A stretch of 64,000 bases of DNA from Neorhizobium vignae (GCF_000732195.1 NZ_JNNU01000013.1:62001-126000); one strand, 5' to 3'; counted from the stretch's first letter, positions 17,268 through 26,007 are shown. The notes: generated by a model from the sequence alone, not told the origin. Numbers and translations are program-made.

Positions 17268-17628
17268 AAACGCCGGAGCGCACCGCCTCCAGATAGGCGA
17301 GCACCTTGTCGGCCTTGCCCTCGCCGACGAGGTCATAGGCCGTCTTGCCGGCCCAGCCGGGGATCGGCTGATGCTTGAACCAAATCGCCGCGCGGTTCTC
17401 GTCGCCGGCCATCTCGCTCGCCATCGCCAGAATGCGAACGACAGGGGAGAGCGCCAGATCGACCTTGCGGGCGCCGCTTTTGGCCGTCAGCGTGTTGCGG
17501 GCGACACCGATCAGTTTTGCCAGTTCCGCATGCGTCAGGCCGAGAAGATCGGACACCCGCCGCGCCGATAGAAGCGCGGACTGGGGTTCACGGAAAGCGG
17601 CGGCGCCGACTTCAAAAGCATGAGCCAT
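17260..17628 (-). CDS. Xre/MbcA/ParS-type antitoxin of the RES pair
   Basis: A 122-aa antitoxin with an N-terminal Xre-like helix-turn-helix (LLGLTHAELAKLIGVARNTLTAK, about residues 29-51) and a C-terminal DUF2384-type toxin-binding domain (NRAAIWFKHQPIPGWAGKTAYDLVGEGKA region, about 78-106, ending LEAVRSGVYA). It should bind and block the RES protein encoded next and repress their shared promoter. An inverted pair TGATC (17639-17643) / GATCA (17651-17655) just upstream of the gene may be its operator. Confidence 0.88.
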   Translation of the reverse strand: MAHAFEVGAAAFREPQSALLSARRVSDLLGLTHAELAKLIGVARNTLTAKSGARKVDLALSPVVRILAMASEMAGDENRAAIWFKHQPIPGWAGKTAYDLVGEGKADKVLAYLEAVRSGVYA

Positions 17629-17703
17629 TCGAAATTCCTGATCCAGTTTTGATCATCTGCCGCTCAATATGAGCCCAATATCCGCACATTTCAAGCACTA
17701 CGG

Positions 17704-18348
17704 CTAGTCGTCGTCGTCTTCCAGTTCCGGCTCCACGAAATCGTCGACCGGCAGCGTGCGGCTCAGCAGTCCGGCGTCCTCCAGCATTTCCGTATCCGGC
17801 AGGTCGCGCAACGTGTCGAAGCCGAAGGCGGTGAGGAAGGCCGGTGTAGTGATATAGGTATATGGCGCACCGGGCGTCGGACTGCGCGGACCAGAGGCGA
17901 GGAAGCCGAGCTGCCGAAGCGTCGCGATCGTATCGCGGCTTACCTCGCGCCCGAAAATCTTTGAAATTTCGGCGCGCGTCACCGGCTGGAAATAACCGAC
18001 CGTCATCAGCACCAAGGCCTGGTGATCGGTCAGATCTGCCGGAGGGGCATTGGCGGCGCCGGAGGCATGAATGACATCGGCGAACTCCGGCCGGGTGCGA
18101 TGCTGCCAGCCGCCGGAGACCGCGACGAGTTCATAGGGTCGACCGTCGAGCGCCTCCCGGATCTCCTCGATGATCGCTTCGATATCGCAGTCCTCGCCGA
18201 CGACGCGCTCCAGCACCTTTCGGGTGACCGGCTCAGAAGAGGCAAAGATCACCGCCTCCACCCGCGCCGCCCATTGGCGATGCCGCGCCTCCTGCGGCAG
18301 GTGGAGAAGCTCCTTGTCGAGTACGATTTGCCGCGCCCGCTTCGCCAT
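17704..18348 (-). CDS. ScpB-family segregation/condensation protein, paired with DUF1403
   Basis: A 214-aa protein of the ScpB family, the winged-helix (kite) subunit of SMC-ScpA-ScpB complexes. Two winged-helix domains are visible: RVEAVIFASSEPVTRKVLERVVG (about residues 28-50) and, after LTDHQALVLMTVGYFQPVTRAEISKIFGREVS, the second (about 105-190). The acidic C-terminus ends in a run of aspartates. No scpA lies beside it; instead the DUF1403 gene precedes it with a 2-bp gap. It is therefore probably a second, non-housekeeping ScpB working with DUF1403 rather than the chromosomal condensin subunit (inference). Confidence 0.85.
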   Translation of the reverse strand: MAKRARQIVLDKELLHLPQEARHRQWAARVEAVIFASSEPVTRKVLERVVGEDCDIEAIIEEIREALDGRPYELVAVSGGWQHRTRPEFADVIHASGAANAPPADLTDHQALVLMTVGYFQPVTRAEISKIFGREVSRDTIATLRQLGFLASGPRSPTPGAPYTYITTPAFLTAFGFDTLRDLPDTEMLEDAGLLSRTLPVDDFVEPELEDDDD

Positions 18349-18350
18349 GC

Positions 18351-19301
18351 TCAGAGCCCGTAGATGCGGAAGGTGGGGCGGCCGGAAAGCTCGCGCACCG
18401 CTTCCAGCTGCTGCAGCCTCTCGAACAGTCGGCGCGACGCAAAACGGGAAAGGTTCGGCGTTTGCAGCGAGCCCGACACGGCGTCATCGGAGAGCAGCAG
18501 GCGCAGCCCGTCCTCCGCCCCTTTGGCACGCAGCTTCGGCGTGACGACGGCAAGTCGCTCGGCGCGCCGGGCAATCTCAGCTGCCAGCCGGCCGGCTTCG
18601 GTCGCGGCATGCACGAGAGCCAGGCAGATCGCCCGGTCGAACCCGTCTTCGCCGGGCCGGATGCGGCCGCGCCCGCCTTCGGCGCGGAACACCGAAGAAA
18701 AGCGCTGGCTCATCAGCAGCGGCACCGGCACGGACCAGCGCAGCTTCTGCGCCAGAAGCAGATCGGCAAGCCACCAGCCGAGCGCTTCGGCATCCGGGCG
18801 GATCGTGTGCGTCTCGCGGATGATCGCCGCGGCCGCGAACGGCCCGGCTGATCCTGTCAGGCCGAGGTCGTCAAAAGTCTGCGCAAGGGTTGCCATCGGC
18901 TCGTCCCATTTGATGCCGAGCATGCCGGCCGTCGCCTGCAGCACCTCCGCATCGAGCGTGGCCGCACGCGAGCCAAGCCGCTTCCAGGCCGAAAGGATCT
19001 GCCCGGCCGGACCCGGATCGTCCCCCGGCTTGCGCAGCAGCCAGGCGTCGCGCAGCCCCGTCTCGTCTTCCGAACGCCCCGCAAGCCGTACCGCCGCCGT
19101 CGCGCATTTCAGCGCCATCCGCTGCCGCCAGGCGCCGGCCCAGTCAGGTTCGGCCCGAACGATCTGGTCGAGCGGATAAAGCGCGCCACCCGCCATGAAG
19201 GCCGCATCCGCGGTGTCTGCGGCAAAGGTCTGGGGACCTGCCCAGCGAACGGCCGGCATGGGCTGAAACGGCGTCTTCGGAGATACGGCCTTGGGAATCA
19301 T
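18351..19301 (-). CDS. DUF1403-family protein
   Basis: A 316-aa, mostly helical protein of the uncharacterised DUF1403 family, rich in Ala, Arg and Leu. I see no catalytic motif or signal peptide. The last 45 residues (LSRFASRRLFERLQQLEAVR, then a short SGRPTFRIYGL strand end) have the look of a small winged-helix fold. It is first in a two-gene operon with scpB, 2 bp apart, and its promoter region holds an inverted repeat and two ATTTGCA direct repeats. The fixed pairing suggests that the two proteins form a complex acting on DNA, but no function is established to my knowledge. Confidence 0.8.
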   Translation of the reverse strand: MIPKAVSPKTPFQPMPAVRWAGPQTFAADTADAAFMAGGALYPLDQIVRAEPDWAGAWRQRMALKCATAAVRLAGRSEDETGLRDAWLLRKPGDDPGPAGQILSAWKRLGSRAATLDAEVLQATAGMLGIKWDEPMATLAQTFDDLGLTGSAGPFAAAAIIRETHTIRPDAEALGWWLADLLLAQKLRWSVPVPLLMSQRFSSVFRAEGGRGRIRPGEDGFDRAICLALVHAATEAGRLAAEIARRAERLAVVTPKLRAKGAEDGLRLLLSDDAVSGSLQTPNLSRFASRRLFERLQQLEAVRELSGRPTFRIYGL

Positions 19302-19349
19302 GGCGACGAGCGTAAATTTTATGTGCGCTTGTGGCCATCGATCGCGTGG

Positions 19350-19391
19350 AAATCCGCACCGTCAGCCTGCGGATTTGCACCGATATTTGCA
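19350..19391. promoter_or_regulatory. Repeat-rich promoter region of the DUF1403-scpB operon
   Basis: A perfect 9-bp inverted repeat, AAATCCGCA (19350-19358) and TGCGGATTT (19368-19376), is followed by two direct copies of ATTTGCA (19373-19379 and 19385-19391) with a 12-bp period. The cluster lies 50-90 bp upstream of the DUF1403 start and is a likely protein-binding site. No other gene starts within 200 bp on the opposite strand. Confidence 0.55.
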
Positions 19392-19593
19392 ATTTTCGCT
19401 CCGCGACACCGGAATGGGCCTGTTCGGTCACGGGAGAGTGTGGCGGAATCCTCGCGATATTGGTAGGCGCCGCTGCTAAAACGCTGAAAATCAGCGAACC
19501 GAGTCCCCTGTCCCCGTCGATCAATAGGAGTTGAGTTTTGCGGATCGGCGCGCCGCCCTACATAGGGTGCGGCTGGTCAAGGAGGATTTCAGT

Positions 19594-21123
19594 TTGACGT
19601 TTCATCGGATGATCGCATGTCTCGCCATAGTCCTGGCCCTTTCAGCGCCAGTTCTGGCGCAGCAGCCGCGCGGCGGCGACGAGAACCGCGAGCGCGGCAG
19701 TCAGACGGAGCAGAGCGCCGGCGGCGGCATATTCAGCCTGATCCCGGCCGATTCCACCACGGAACATGTCTTCAAGGCGCCTTCCGGCAATCTCGCCTAT
19801 ACGGCGACAGCCGGCACGCTCGATCTGTTCGGTCAGGACGGCAACCGCTCGGCGAAGATCTTCTATACCGCCTATATCGCCAGGGACCGGTCACCAGGGC
19901 GGCCGCTCACCTTCGCCTTCAACGGCGGCCCGGGCGCTGCCTCCGCCTATCTGCATCTCGGCCTGGTCGGCCCGAAAATCCTGGAATTCGGCGCGACCGG
20001 CGACAACGGCACGACGCCTCAGCTGAAGGACAACCCGGAAAGCTGGCTCGCCTTCACCGATCTCGTGCTGATCGATCCGGTCGGTACCGGCTGGAGCCGC
20101 GCCGCCAGCAACGATGCGGCCGGCAGCTATTACGGCGTGCGGCAGGATGCCGACAGCCTATCCAAGGCGATCGCGCTCTACGTCCAGAAGAACAACCGGC
20201 TCGATGCCCCGAAATACCTGCTCGGCGAAAGTTATGGCGGTTTTCGCGCCGCCAAGGTCGCCGTGTCTCTGAAGAACAGTCAGGGCATGCTGGCTTCGGG
20301 CATCATCATGCTATCGCCACTGGTGGAAGGCCGTTTCCTCGCCAATTCCGACGATCCCTTGAGCGCGGCGCTGCAGCTTCCCTCGCTCGCCGCAGCCGAG
20401 CTGGAGCGCCGCAACCAGTTCACGCCGGAAAAGCTTGCCGATGCCGAGCGTTTCGCCATCGGTGACTATCTCGTGGGACTTGCCGGCCCCTCCCCCACCG
20501 GCCAGACGGCCGATACGCTCTATGGCCGGGTTTCCGAACTCACCGGCATTCCGAAGGACATCGTTGCCCGCACCCGCGGTTTCGTCGGCGATGTCTATGC
20601 CAAGCAGATGGGGGGAACGGGAAAGATCGTCAGCCCCTATGACGCGGCCTACGCGGTGCCGGATGCCTATCCGGAAGATGCCGTCACCCGCAACGACGAC
20701 CCGATCCTCGAAGGTTACACGCGTGCCTATGGCGCCGCCTTTGCCGCCTATGCCCGCAACGAGCTCGGGTTTGCGAGTGAAATGACCTATTCGCTGCTGA
20801 ACGAGGACGTGAACCGTCGCTGGGAATGGAACGGTAGCCGTGGCGGCGACTCGCGCTCGCTCGCCAGCGCGTCGACGGATATCCGCGACCTGCTGTCTGT
20901 CATCCCGTCCTTCAAGCTGATGATCGCCCACGGCTACAGCGACGCGCTGACGCCTTACGGTGCCAGCCGCTACGTGATTGACCACCTCCCGCCTGAACTC
21001 GCTGCCGGCCGCACCGAGCTCAAGGTCTATCGCGGCGGACACATGTTCTACACCAGGCCGGATTCGCGCAGGAGCTTTGCGGAGGACGTCAGGGCGTTTT
21101 ACGAGGCCAAGGGGACGGATTGA
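19594..21123 (+). CDS. Secreted S10-family serine carboxypeptidase-like peptidase
   Basis: A 509-aa periplasmic peptidase of the alpha/beta-hydrolase S10 family. A Sec signal (RMIACLAIVLALSAPVLAQ) is followed by a low-complexity linker. The oxyanion-hole stretch FNGGPGAASAYLHLG, the nucleophile in LLGESYGGFRAAK, a probable Asp in AHGYSDALTPYG and the final His in GGHMFY form a complete catalytic set. The start is a TTG at 19594, because AAGGAGG sits at 19579-19585, 8 bases before it; the ATG at 19609 is too far from that site. It is monocistronic, and the substrate is unknown. Confidence 0.87.
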   Translation: MTFHRMIACLAIVLALSAPVLAQQPRGGDENRERGSQTEQSAGGGIFSLIPADSTTEHVFKAPSGNLAYTATAGTLDLFGQDGNRSAKIFYTAYIARDRSPGRPLTFAFNGGPGAASAYLHLGLVGPKILEFGATGDNGTTPQLKDNPESWLAFTDLVLIDPVGTGWSRAASNDAAGSYYGVRQDADSLSKAIALYVQKNNRLDAPKYLLGESYGGFRAAKVAVSLKNSQGMLASGIIMLSPLVEGRFLANSDDPLSAALQLPSLAAAELERRNQFTPEKLADAERFAIGDYLVGLAGPSPTGQTADTLYGRVSELTGIPKDIVARTRGFVGDVYAKQMGGTGKIVSPYDAAYAVPDAYPEDAVTRNDDPILEGYTRAYGAAFAAYARNELGFASEMTYSLLNEDVNRRWEWNGSRGGDSRSLASASTDIRDLLSVIPSFKLMIAHGYSDALTPYGASRYVIDHLPPELAAGRTELKVYRGGHMFYTRPDSRRSFAEDVRAFYEAKGTD

Positions 21124-21244
21124 ATTTGCCCGCCTTTCGATGACGGCAAGGTCACCGTGATGTGAATGCATCGCGCCTTGCTGGTTTGGGCCCGAAACCG
21201 CTACTAGCTCACATACGTTGATTTTCAGAAAGATCTTTCGGTCC

Positions 21245-21967
21245 ATGACCAGCGAATACCAGATGTCGCGGCGCGCCTTCGTGATAGGCTCCATCTCGAT
21301 GACCGCGACGCTTGCCGGCTGCGCTACCACTGCTGAACGGGCTCCCGTGCCGGAAATGGCCCGCCGCCCGATCGAGCCTCCGAGCGAAGCGGAGCTGCAG
21401 GCCAGGTACGCTGCCGTCGAGGATAGCGGCCATCTCCTGCCGGCTATCCCCTACAAGCAGATCGACCCGAAATATTATCGCCAGCGCGTGGTCGATCCGA
21501 CCGGCGAACTGCCGGGCACGGTTGTCGTCGATACGCCCGGCCGTTTTCTCTACGTGGTGGAGCCCGGTGGCACCGCAATGCGCTACGGCGTCGGCATCGG
21601 CAAGGACGGTTTTGCCTGGCAGGGCGAAGGCGTCATTCACTGGCGCCAGCCCTGGCCGCGCTGGAAGCCGCCGAACGAGATGGTCGCACGACAGCCGAGC
21701 CTCAAGAAGTTCTCCATCGAGAACGGCGGCATGGATCCGGGTATCAAGAACCCGCTTGGTGCGCGGGCGCTTTACATCTTCCAGAATGGCCAGGATACAC
21801 TCTACCGGCTGCATGGCTCGCCGGAATGGGCTTCCATCGGCAAGGCGACGTCGTCGGGCTGCGTGCGTCTGGTCAACCAGGACGTCATGGATCTCTATAC
21901 GCGCGTCCCATATCACGCCCGGATCGTCGTACACCAAGATGTGCTTAAAGCCGTTCCCTCCGTATGA
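21245..21967 (+). CDS. L,D-transpeptidase (YkuD family), probable lipoprotein
   Basis: A 240-aa YkuD-domain protein that would cross-link peptidoglycan stem peptides (3-3 cross-links) or attach proteins to them. The leader has a twin-arginine-like SRRAFVIGS followed by a lipobox-like TLAGC, so it may be a lipoprotein. The catalytic motif is complete: HGSPEWASIGKATSSGCVRL with its His, Ser-Gly-Cys and Arg. The C-terminus ends HQDVLKAVPSV. In-frame starts exist at 21218 (TTG), 21245 and 21263, and none has a clear ribosome site; 21245 is a compromise. Confidence 0.87.
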   Translation: MTSEYQMSRRAFVIGSISMTATLAGCATTAERAPVPEMARRPIEPPSEAELQARYAAVEDSGHLLPAIPYKQIDPKYYRQRVVDPTGELPGTVVVDTPGRFLYVVEPGGTAMRYGVGIGKDGFAWQGEGVIHWRQPWPRWKPPNEMVARQPSLKKFSIENGGMDPGIKNPLGARALYIFQNGQDTLYRLHGSPEWASIGKATSSGCVRLVNQDVMDLYTRVPYHARIVVHQDVLKAVPSV

Positions 21968-22114
21968 CGCGACAGCCGAGATGATGTTGTTTCGCCGCGG
22001 CTGCATGATGTAAGAAGTCCGGCGCCGCATCGCGGGAAGCGGCGGTAAAAGCGGTCGGAGGCTTAACTGGATCTAGACGACGAGACGCCGCAATCCGATG
22101 CACCGACGCCGCGC

Positions 22115-22627
22115 ATGCTCTCCTGGGCGCGCAATTCGACGATCTATCGCATAAACCGGCGCATGCACACGGAAAAGCAGCTTTTCGACGCCATATCGCG
22201 CAAGGCACGTGAGAAATTCGAGGATATCGGCGAGGTCCAGGTCAGGGCGCTTGCCGAGTTCGCCGTGAAGTTCGCCTATGATAACAAGGCGCTGGATGAT
22301 GCCGCCTTTGCCGAGATGAGCGCTCGCTCGGGCATGCGCGGCGGCAGGTCACGGCGGATGATCGCCCAGAAACTATCGCAGAAAGGCGTGGCGAGCGGCA
22401 CGGTCGCAGCTGCCGTTGCCGAAGCGGACGACTTCCGTGCCGCCCTTATCCTCGCCCGCAAGCGCGCATTCGGGCCGTTCCGCAAGGCCGAACTCGACGA
22501 AAAGCGCAAGGCAAAGGAGTTTTCCGCCTTTGCCAGGGCAGGCTTCAGCTTCGATATAGGAAGAAAAATCTTCGAGATGTCGATCGAGGATGCCGAAGAA
22601 GCACTCGATGCCGGCCGCCATTTCTAG
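22115..22627 (+). CDS. recX: RecX-family regulatory protein
   Basis: A 170-aa RecX-type protein made of repeated three-helix units; RecX binds RecA filaments and limits recombination. Family features include MHTEKQLFDAISRKAREKFED, SARSGMRGGRSRRMIAQKLSQKG and ALILARKRAFGPF. The start is uncertain. ATG 22115 has no ribosome site, while an in-frame CTG at 22067 lies 5 bases after GGAGG (22057-22061) and just after an in-frame TAA; it would add 16 residues (LDLDDETPQSDAPTPR). Family members that I recall also carry a short extension ending in TPR before MLSWARN. Confidence 0.85.
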   Translation: MLSWARNSTIYRINRRMHTEKQLFDAISRKAREKFEDIGEVQVRALAEFAVKFAYDNKALDDAAFAEMSARSGMRGGRSRRMIAQKLSQKGVASGTVAAAVAEADDFRAALILARKRAFGPFRKAELDEKRKAKEFSAFARAGFSFDIGRKIFEMSIEDAEEALDAGRHF

Positions 22628-22651
22628 GCGTGAGGGCGGAGTTCCCGCGGG

Positions 22652-23119
22652 TCAGGCTTGCTTGAGCGCAGGGTCGTCAAGCGCCGGATTGTAGAAAAGC
22701 GACAGCGTCAGGCTTCGCGCGATCCGGTCCGCCGTCGCCATGAACCAGGCTTTCGCCTCCGGGCTCGGAGCAATGTCGTCCAGCGTCGCGGCAAACAGCT
22801 CCAGCCATTTCGGAAAAAGCTCGGGCGTCATATTGGCGACGCCCAGATGCGCCTGGACCGGCTTTCCGCCATAGGCACCGTTGCGGAAAGCGACGGAGGA
22901 CCAGAAGCTCTTCATCTTCGCCATATGCTCCGGCCAGCGCCCTGAAAGCCGTTCGTCGAATACGGGTCCCAGTTCCGGATGCGCCAGAATACGGCCGTAA
23001 AATGTATCGACCAGCGTGCCGATGAAGGCGGCGTCGATGCCGATCGCCTTCATTTCCGCTTCCGCTCGTTCCCGGATCGCCGCGATATGCGCCGCGCGCC
23101 CCTGCAATTCGTCGCTCAT
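22652..23119 (-). CDS. Group III truncated haemoglobin
   Basis: A 155-aa truncated (2-on-2) globin of the group III type. Features are LVDTFYGRILAHPELGPVFDERL, SFWSSVAFRNGAYGGKPVQAH with the likely proximal haem histidine at residue 91, and the final DRIARSLTLSLFYNP. These proteins bind O2 or NO under low oxygen or nitrosative stress. The start ATG 23119 fits the family length; the open frame continues upstream without family sequence. It is convergent with recX, 24 bp away. The 262 bp upstream hold no further gene that I can support. Confidence 0.87.
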   Translation of the reverse strand: MSDELQGRAAHIAAIRERAEAEMKAIGIDAAFIGTLVDTFYGRILAHPELGPVFDERLSGRWPEHMAKMKSFWSSVAFRNGAYGGKPVQAHLGVANMTPELFPKWLELFAATLDDIAPSPEAKAWFMATADRIARSLTLSLFYNPALDDPALKQA

Positions 23120-23381
23120 CTCAAAACCTTGGGTTCCGCCGCATTTGCGACCCGCCTTATATAGGCTTTGCGGATGCGGGACCCAAGGCCTGATGCCCAG
23201 TTGCGACGATGTGTCAGAGACCGGCGCGGGTAATTCAGCTGCGCAGCAGCATATCCCTTTTAATGCGGCGTGCAGGTGAACTAGATCTGGGACGACCCCA
23301 TCGGCGTCAAACCTACCCTCGGCCACATTTTCTGGAAAACGGGGAGCTCCCTCCTCCTTGAGGAAAGGGAGAGGCTTTGGA

Positions 23382-24587
23382 TCACACGCGTTCCAGGGCC
23401 ACTGCAATCCCCTGCCCGACGCCGATGCACATCGTCGCGAGCGCGTATCTGCCCTTGCGGAGCGACAGTTCCAGCGCTGCCGTGCCGGAGATGCGGGCGC
23501 CGGACATGCCGAGCGGGTGGCCGAGCGCGATCGCGCCGCCGTTCGGGTTGATATGTTCGGCATCTTCCTGCAGGCCGAGTTCGCGCAGGACGGCGATGCC
23601 CTGGCTCGCAAAGGCTTCGTTGAGCTCGATCACGTCGAAATCCTTCGGCGAAATCCCCAGGCGGGCACAGAGCTTCTGGGTGGCAGGCGCGGGGCCGATG
23701 CCCATAATGCGCGGCGGAACGCCGGCGGTGGCGCCACCCATGATGCGGGCGATCGGGGTCAGGCCGTATTTCTTCGCCGCCGCTTCCGACGCGATGATCA
23801 GGGCTGCCGCACCGTCGTTGACACCTGACGCGTTGCCGGCGGTGACCGTCGCACCCTCGATCCTGTTGAGCACCTTGAGCTTGGCGAGCGCTTCCATGTT
23901 GGTCGCGCGCGGATGTTCGTCCTTCGAGACGACCACCGGATCACCCTTGCGCTGCGGGATGGTCACCGAGGTGATTTCCTTGGCGAGACGGCCGTTCTCC
24001 TGAGCCGCCGAGGCTTTCGCCTGGCTGCGGACAGCAAACGCGTCCTGGTCCTCGCGCGAAACCTTGTAATCGATCGCCACGTTGTCGCCGGTTTCCGGCA
24101 TGGAATCGACGCCATACTGCTTCTTCATCAGCGGATTGACGAAACGCCAGCCGATCGTCGTGTCGTAGATCTCGGCATTGCGCGAAAACGCAGTGTCTGC
24201 TTTCGGCATGACGAAGGGTGCGCGGCTCATGCTTTCGACGCCGCCGGCAATCATCAGTTCCGCCTCGCCGGCCTTGATGGCGCGGGCAGCGGTGATGACC
24301 GCGTCCATGCCCGAACCGCAGAGGCGGTTCATGGTGGTGCCGCCGACGCTGACCGGCAGGCCGGCAAGCAACGACGCCATGCGGGCGACGTTGCGGTTGT
24401 CTTCGCCGGCCTGGTTGGCGCAGCCGTAAATGACGTCGGCAACCGCTTCCCAGTCGACGGAGGCATTGCGTTCCATCAACGCTTTCAGGGGGATGGCCCC
24501 AAGGTCGTCGGCACGAACTGAGGAGAGCGAGCCGCCGAAACGGCCGATCGGAGTGCGGATATAATCGCAGATATAGGCTTCGGTCAT
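23382..24587 (-). CDS. pcaF: 3-oxoadipyl-CoA thiolase
   Basis: A 401-aa thiolase that cleaves 3-oxoadipyl-CoA to succinyl-CoA and acetyl-CoA, the last step of the beta-ketoadipate pathway. The acylated cysteine is in MNRLCGSGMDAV (about residue 90). The C-terminal signature is NPNGGAIALGHPLGMSGARI with the active His, and the second cysteine is in TMCIGVGQG. It begins MTEAYICDYIRTPIGRFGG, as PcaF proteins do. It ends the pcaI-pcaJ-pcaF operon, 11 bp after pcaJ. Residues of the open frame upstream of 24587 are a shadow of pcaJ. Confidence 0.95.
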   Translation of the reverse strand: MTEAYICDYIRTPIGRFGGSLSSVRADDLGAIPLKALMERNASVDWEAVADVIYGCANQAGEDNRNVARMASLLAGLPVSVGGTTMNRLCGSGMDAVITAARAIKAGEAELMIAGGVESMSRAPFVMPKADTAFSRNAEIYDTTIGWRFVNPLMKKQYGVDSMPETGDNVAIDYKVSREDQDAFAVRSQAKASAAQENGRLAKEITSVTIPQRKGDPVVVSKDEHPRATNMEALAKLKVLNRIEGATVTAGNASGVNDGAAALIIASEAAAKKYGLTPIARIMGGATAGVPPRIMGIGPAPATQKLCARLGISPKDFDVIELNEAFASQGIAVLRELGLQEDAEHINPNGGAIALGHPLGMSGARISGTAALELSLRKGRYALATMCIGVGQGIAVALERV

Positions 24588-24598
24588 GATCTTCTCTC

Positions 24599-25288
24599 TC
24601 ACAGTTTCGGCACAACGAGATCGGCGACCGGCCCATCGATGTAGAGGCGCGCGCCGGTCATGGCCTGCAGCTCTTCGACTGTCATATCGGCAAGCTTTTC
24701 GCGCAGGACGAAATGCTTTCCGACGATGTCGATGACGGCATGGCTCGTATAGACCCGAGTGATACAGGCAACGCCGGTCAACGGAAAGGTACAAGCTTCA
24801 ACTAATTTCGGCTCGCCGTTCTTGGTGACGTGTTCGGTAATGACGCAAACCTGCTTTGCGCCGTGCACGAGGTCCATGGCGCCGCCGACGGCCGGTACGC
24901 CCTTGGAGCCGACCCGCCAGTTGGCAAGGTCGCCGTTCTGCGCCACCTGCAGCGCACCTAATATGGCGACGTCGAGATGGCCGCCGCGCACCATGGCAAA
25001 GCTGTCGGCGTGGTGGAAGAAGGCAGCGCCCGGCTTCAGCGTCACGGCCTTCTTGCCGGCGTTGATCAGGTCCCAGTCCTCCTCGCCTTCAGCCGGCGCT
25101 TCGCCGAAGTTCAGGATGCCGTTTTCGGTGTGGAAGATCGCCTCACGGCCGGGCGGCTGGTAGCGGGCGACCATTTCCGGAAAACCGATGCCGAGGTTCA
25201 CATAGGCGCCGTCCTTTATGTCCTGGGCGGCGCGCCAGGCGATCTGGGCGTTGGAAAGCTTGATGTCTTCTCGGGTGTTGAGGGTCAT
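24599..25288 (-). CDS. pcaJ: 3-oxoadipate CoA-transferase subunit B
   Basis: A 229-aa beta subunit of succinyl-CoA:3-oxoadipate CoA-transferase. The catalytic glutamate motif ENGILNFG is at about residues 55-62, preceded by VNLGIGFPEMVARY. With PcaI it activates 3-oxoadipate to its CoA thioester. It overlaps the pcaI stop by 4 bp (ATGA), showing translational coupling, and is followed by pcaF. Confidence 0.95.
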   Translation of the reverse strand: MTLNTREDIKLSNAQIAWRAAQDIKDGAYVNLGIGFPEMVARYQPPGREAIFHTENGILNFGEAPAEGEEDWDLINAGKKAVTLKPGAAFFHHADSFAMVRGGHLDVAILGALQVAQNGDLANWRVGSKGVPAVGGAMDLVHGAKQVCVITEHVTKNGEPKLVEACTFPLTGVACITRVYTSHAVIDIVGKHFVLREKLADMTVEELQAMTGARLYIDGPVADLVVPKL

Positions 25289-26007
25289 AGCTGGGCTCCT
25301 GGTACGTAAGCCACTCCGGCGCGAATGAGGACTTCTTCCTGCTGCGGATCGGGAACTTCGACGACACGGTCGATGAAGATACCGGGCGTCACCACATGCT
25401 CGGGATCAATGCCGCCAGGCGGCACGATCTTCGACACCTGCACGATCGTCTTGGCGGCGGCCATGCACATCAGCGGGTTAAAGTTGCGGCCGGCCTTGTT
25501 GTAGGTGAGGTTGCCGAGGGGATCGCCGAGCTGCGCCTTGACGATGGCGAAATCGGCTTTCAGCCAGCGCTCCTGCACATAGTGGCGGCCGTCAAACTCG
25601 GCGATCACCTTGCCGTTGGCAAGCTCGGTGCCATAGGCAGTCGGCGTGTAGAAGGCCGGTATGCCGGCGCCGCCGGCGCGGATGCGCTCGGCAAGGGTGC
25701 CCTGCGGCACGAGTTCGAGCTCGATCTGGCCTGCAAGATACCGGTCGGTGAAGGCGCGCGGGTCCGACGACTTCGGAAACGAGCAGATCATCTTGCGGAC
25801 CATGCCAGCGTCGATCATCGCGGCGATGCCGATGCGACCGTTGCCGGCATTGTTGTTGATGACGGTCAAGTCCTTGATACCCTTGTCGATCAGGGCATGG
25901 ATCAGCTCGATCGGCGCGCCTGATCCGCCAAAACCGCCGATCATGATGGTCGCGCCATCACCGATCTCGGAGACGGCTTCCGCCGTGCTCCCGATTGTCT
26001 TGTCCAT
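25285..26007 (-). CDS. pcaI: 3-oxoadipate CoA-transferase subunit A
   Basis: A 240-aa alpha subunit of the 3-oxoadipate CoA-transferase. The CoA-binding glycine motif MIGGFGGSGAPIELIHAL is near residues 22-39, and GRIGIAAMIDAGMVRKMICSFP and the NFNPLMCMAAA region follow, as in PcaI. The start is ATG 26007, the first codon of family-like sequence. It is first in pcaIJF and divergent from the pcaR gene across a region with two operator-like boxes. Confidence 0.95.
   Translation of the reverse strand: MDKTIGSTAEAVSEIGDGATIMIGGFGGSGAPIELIHALIDKGIKDLTVINNNAGNGRIGIAAMIDAGMVRKMICSFPKSSDPRAFTDRYLAGQIELELVPQGTLAERIRAGGAGIPAFYTPTAYGTELANGKVIAEFDGRHYVQERWLKADFAIVKAQLGDPLGNLTYNKAGRNFNPLMCMAAAKTIVQVSKIVPPGGIDPEHVVTPGIFIDRVVEVPDPQQEEVLIRAGVAYVPGAQL

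Noticed and set aside
17704..18348. Housekeeping scpB
   Set aside because: No scpA is beside it as is usual, and it is paired with DUF1403; more likely a second copy.
23120..23381. Possible tRNA or small RNA between pcaF and the truncated haemoglobin gene
   Set aside because: No cloverleaf, CCA end or terminator could be folded by eye; only scattered GC-rich stretches.
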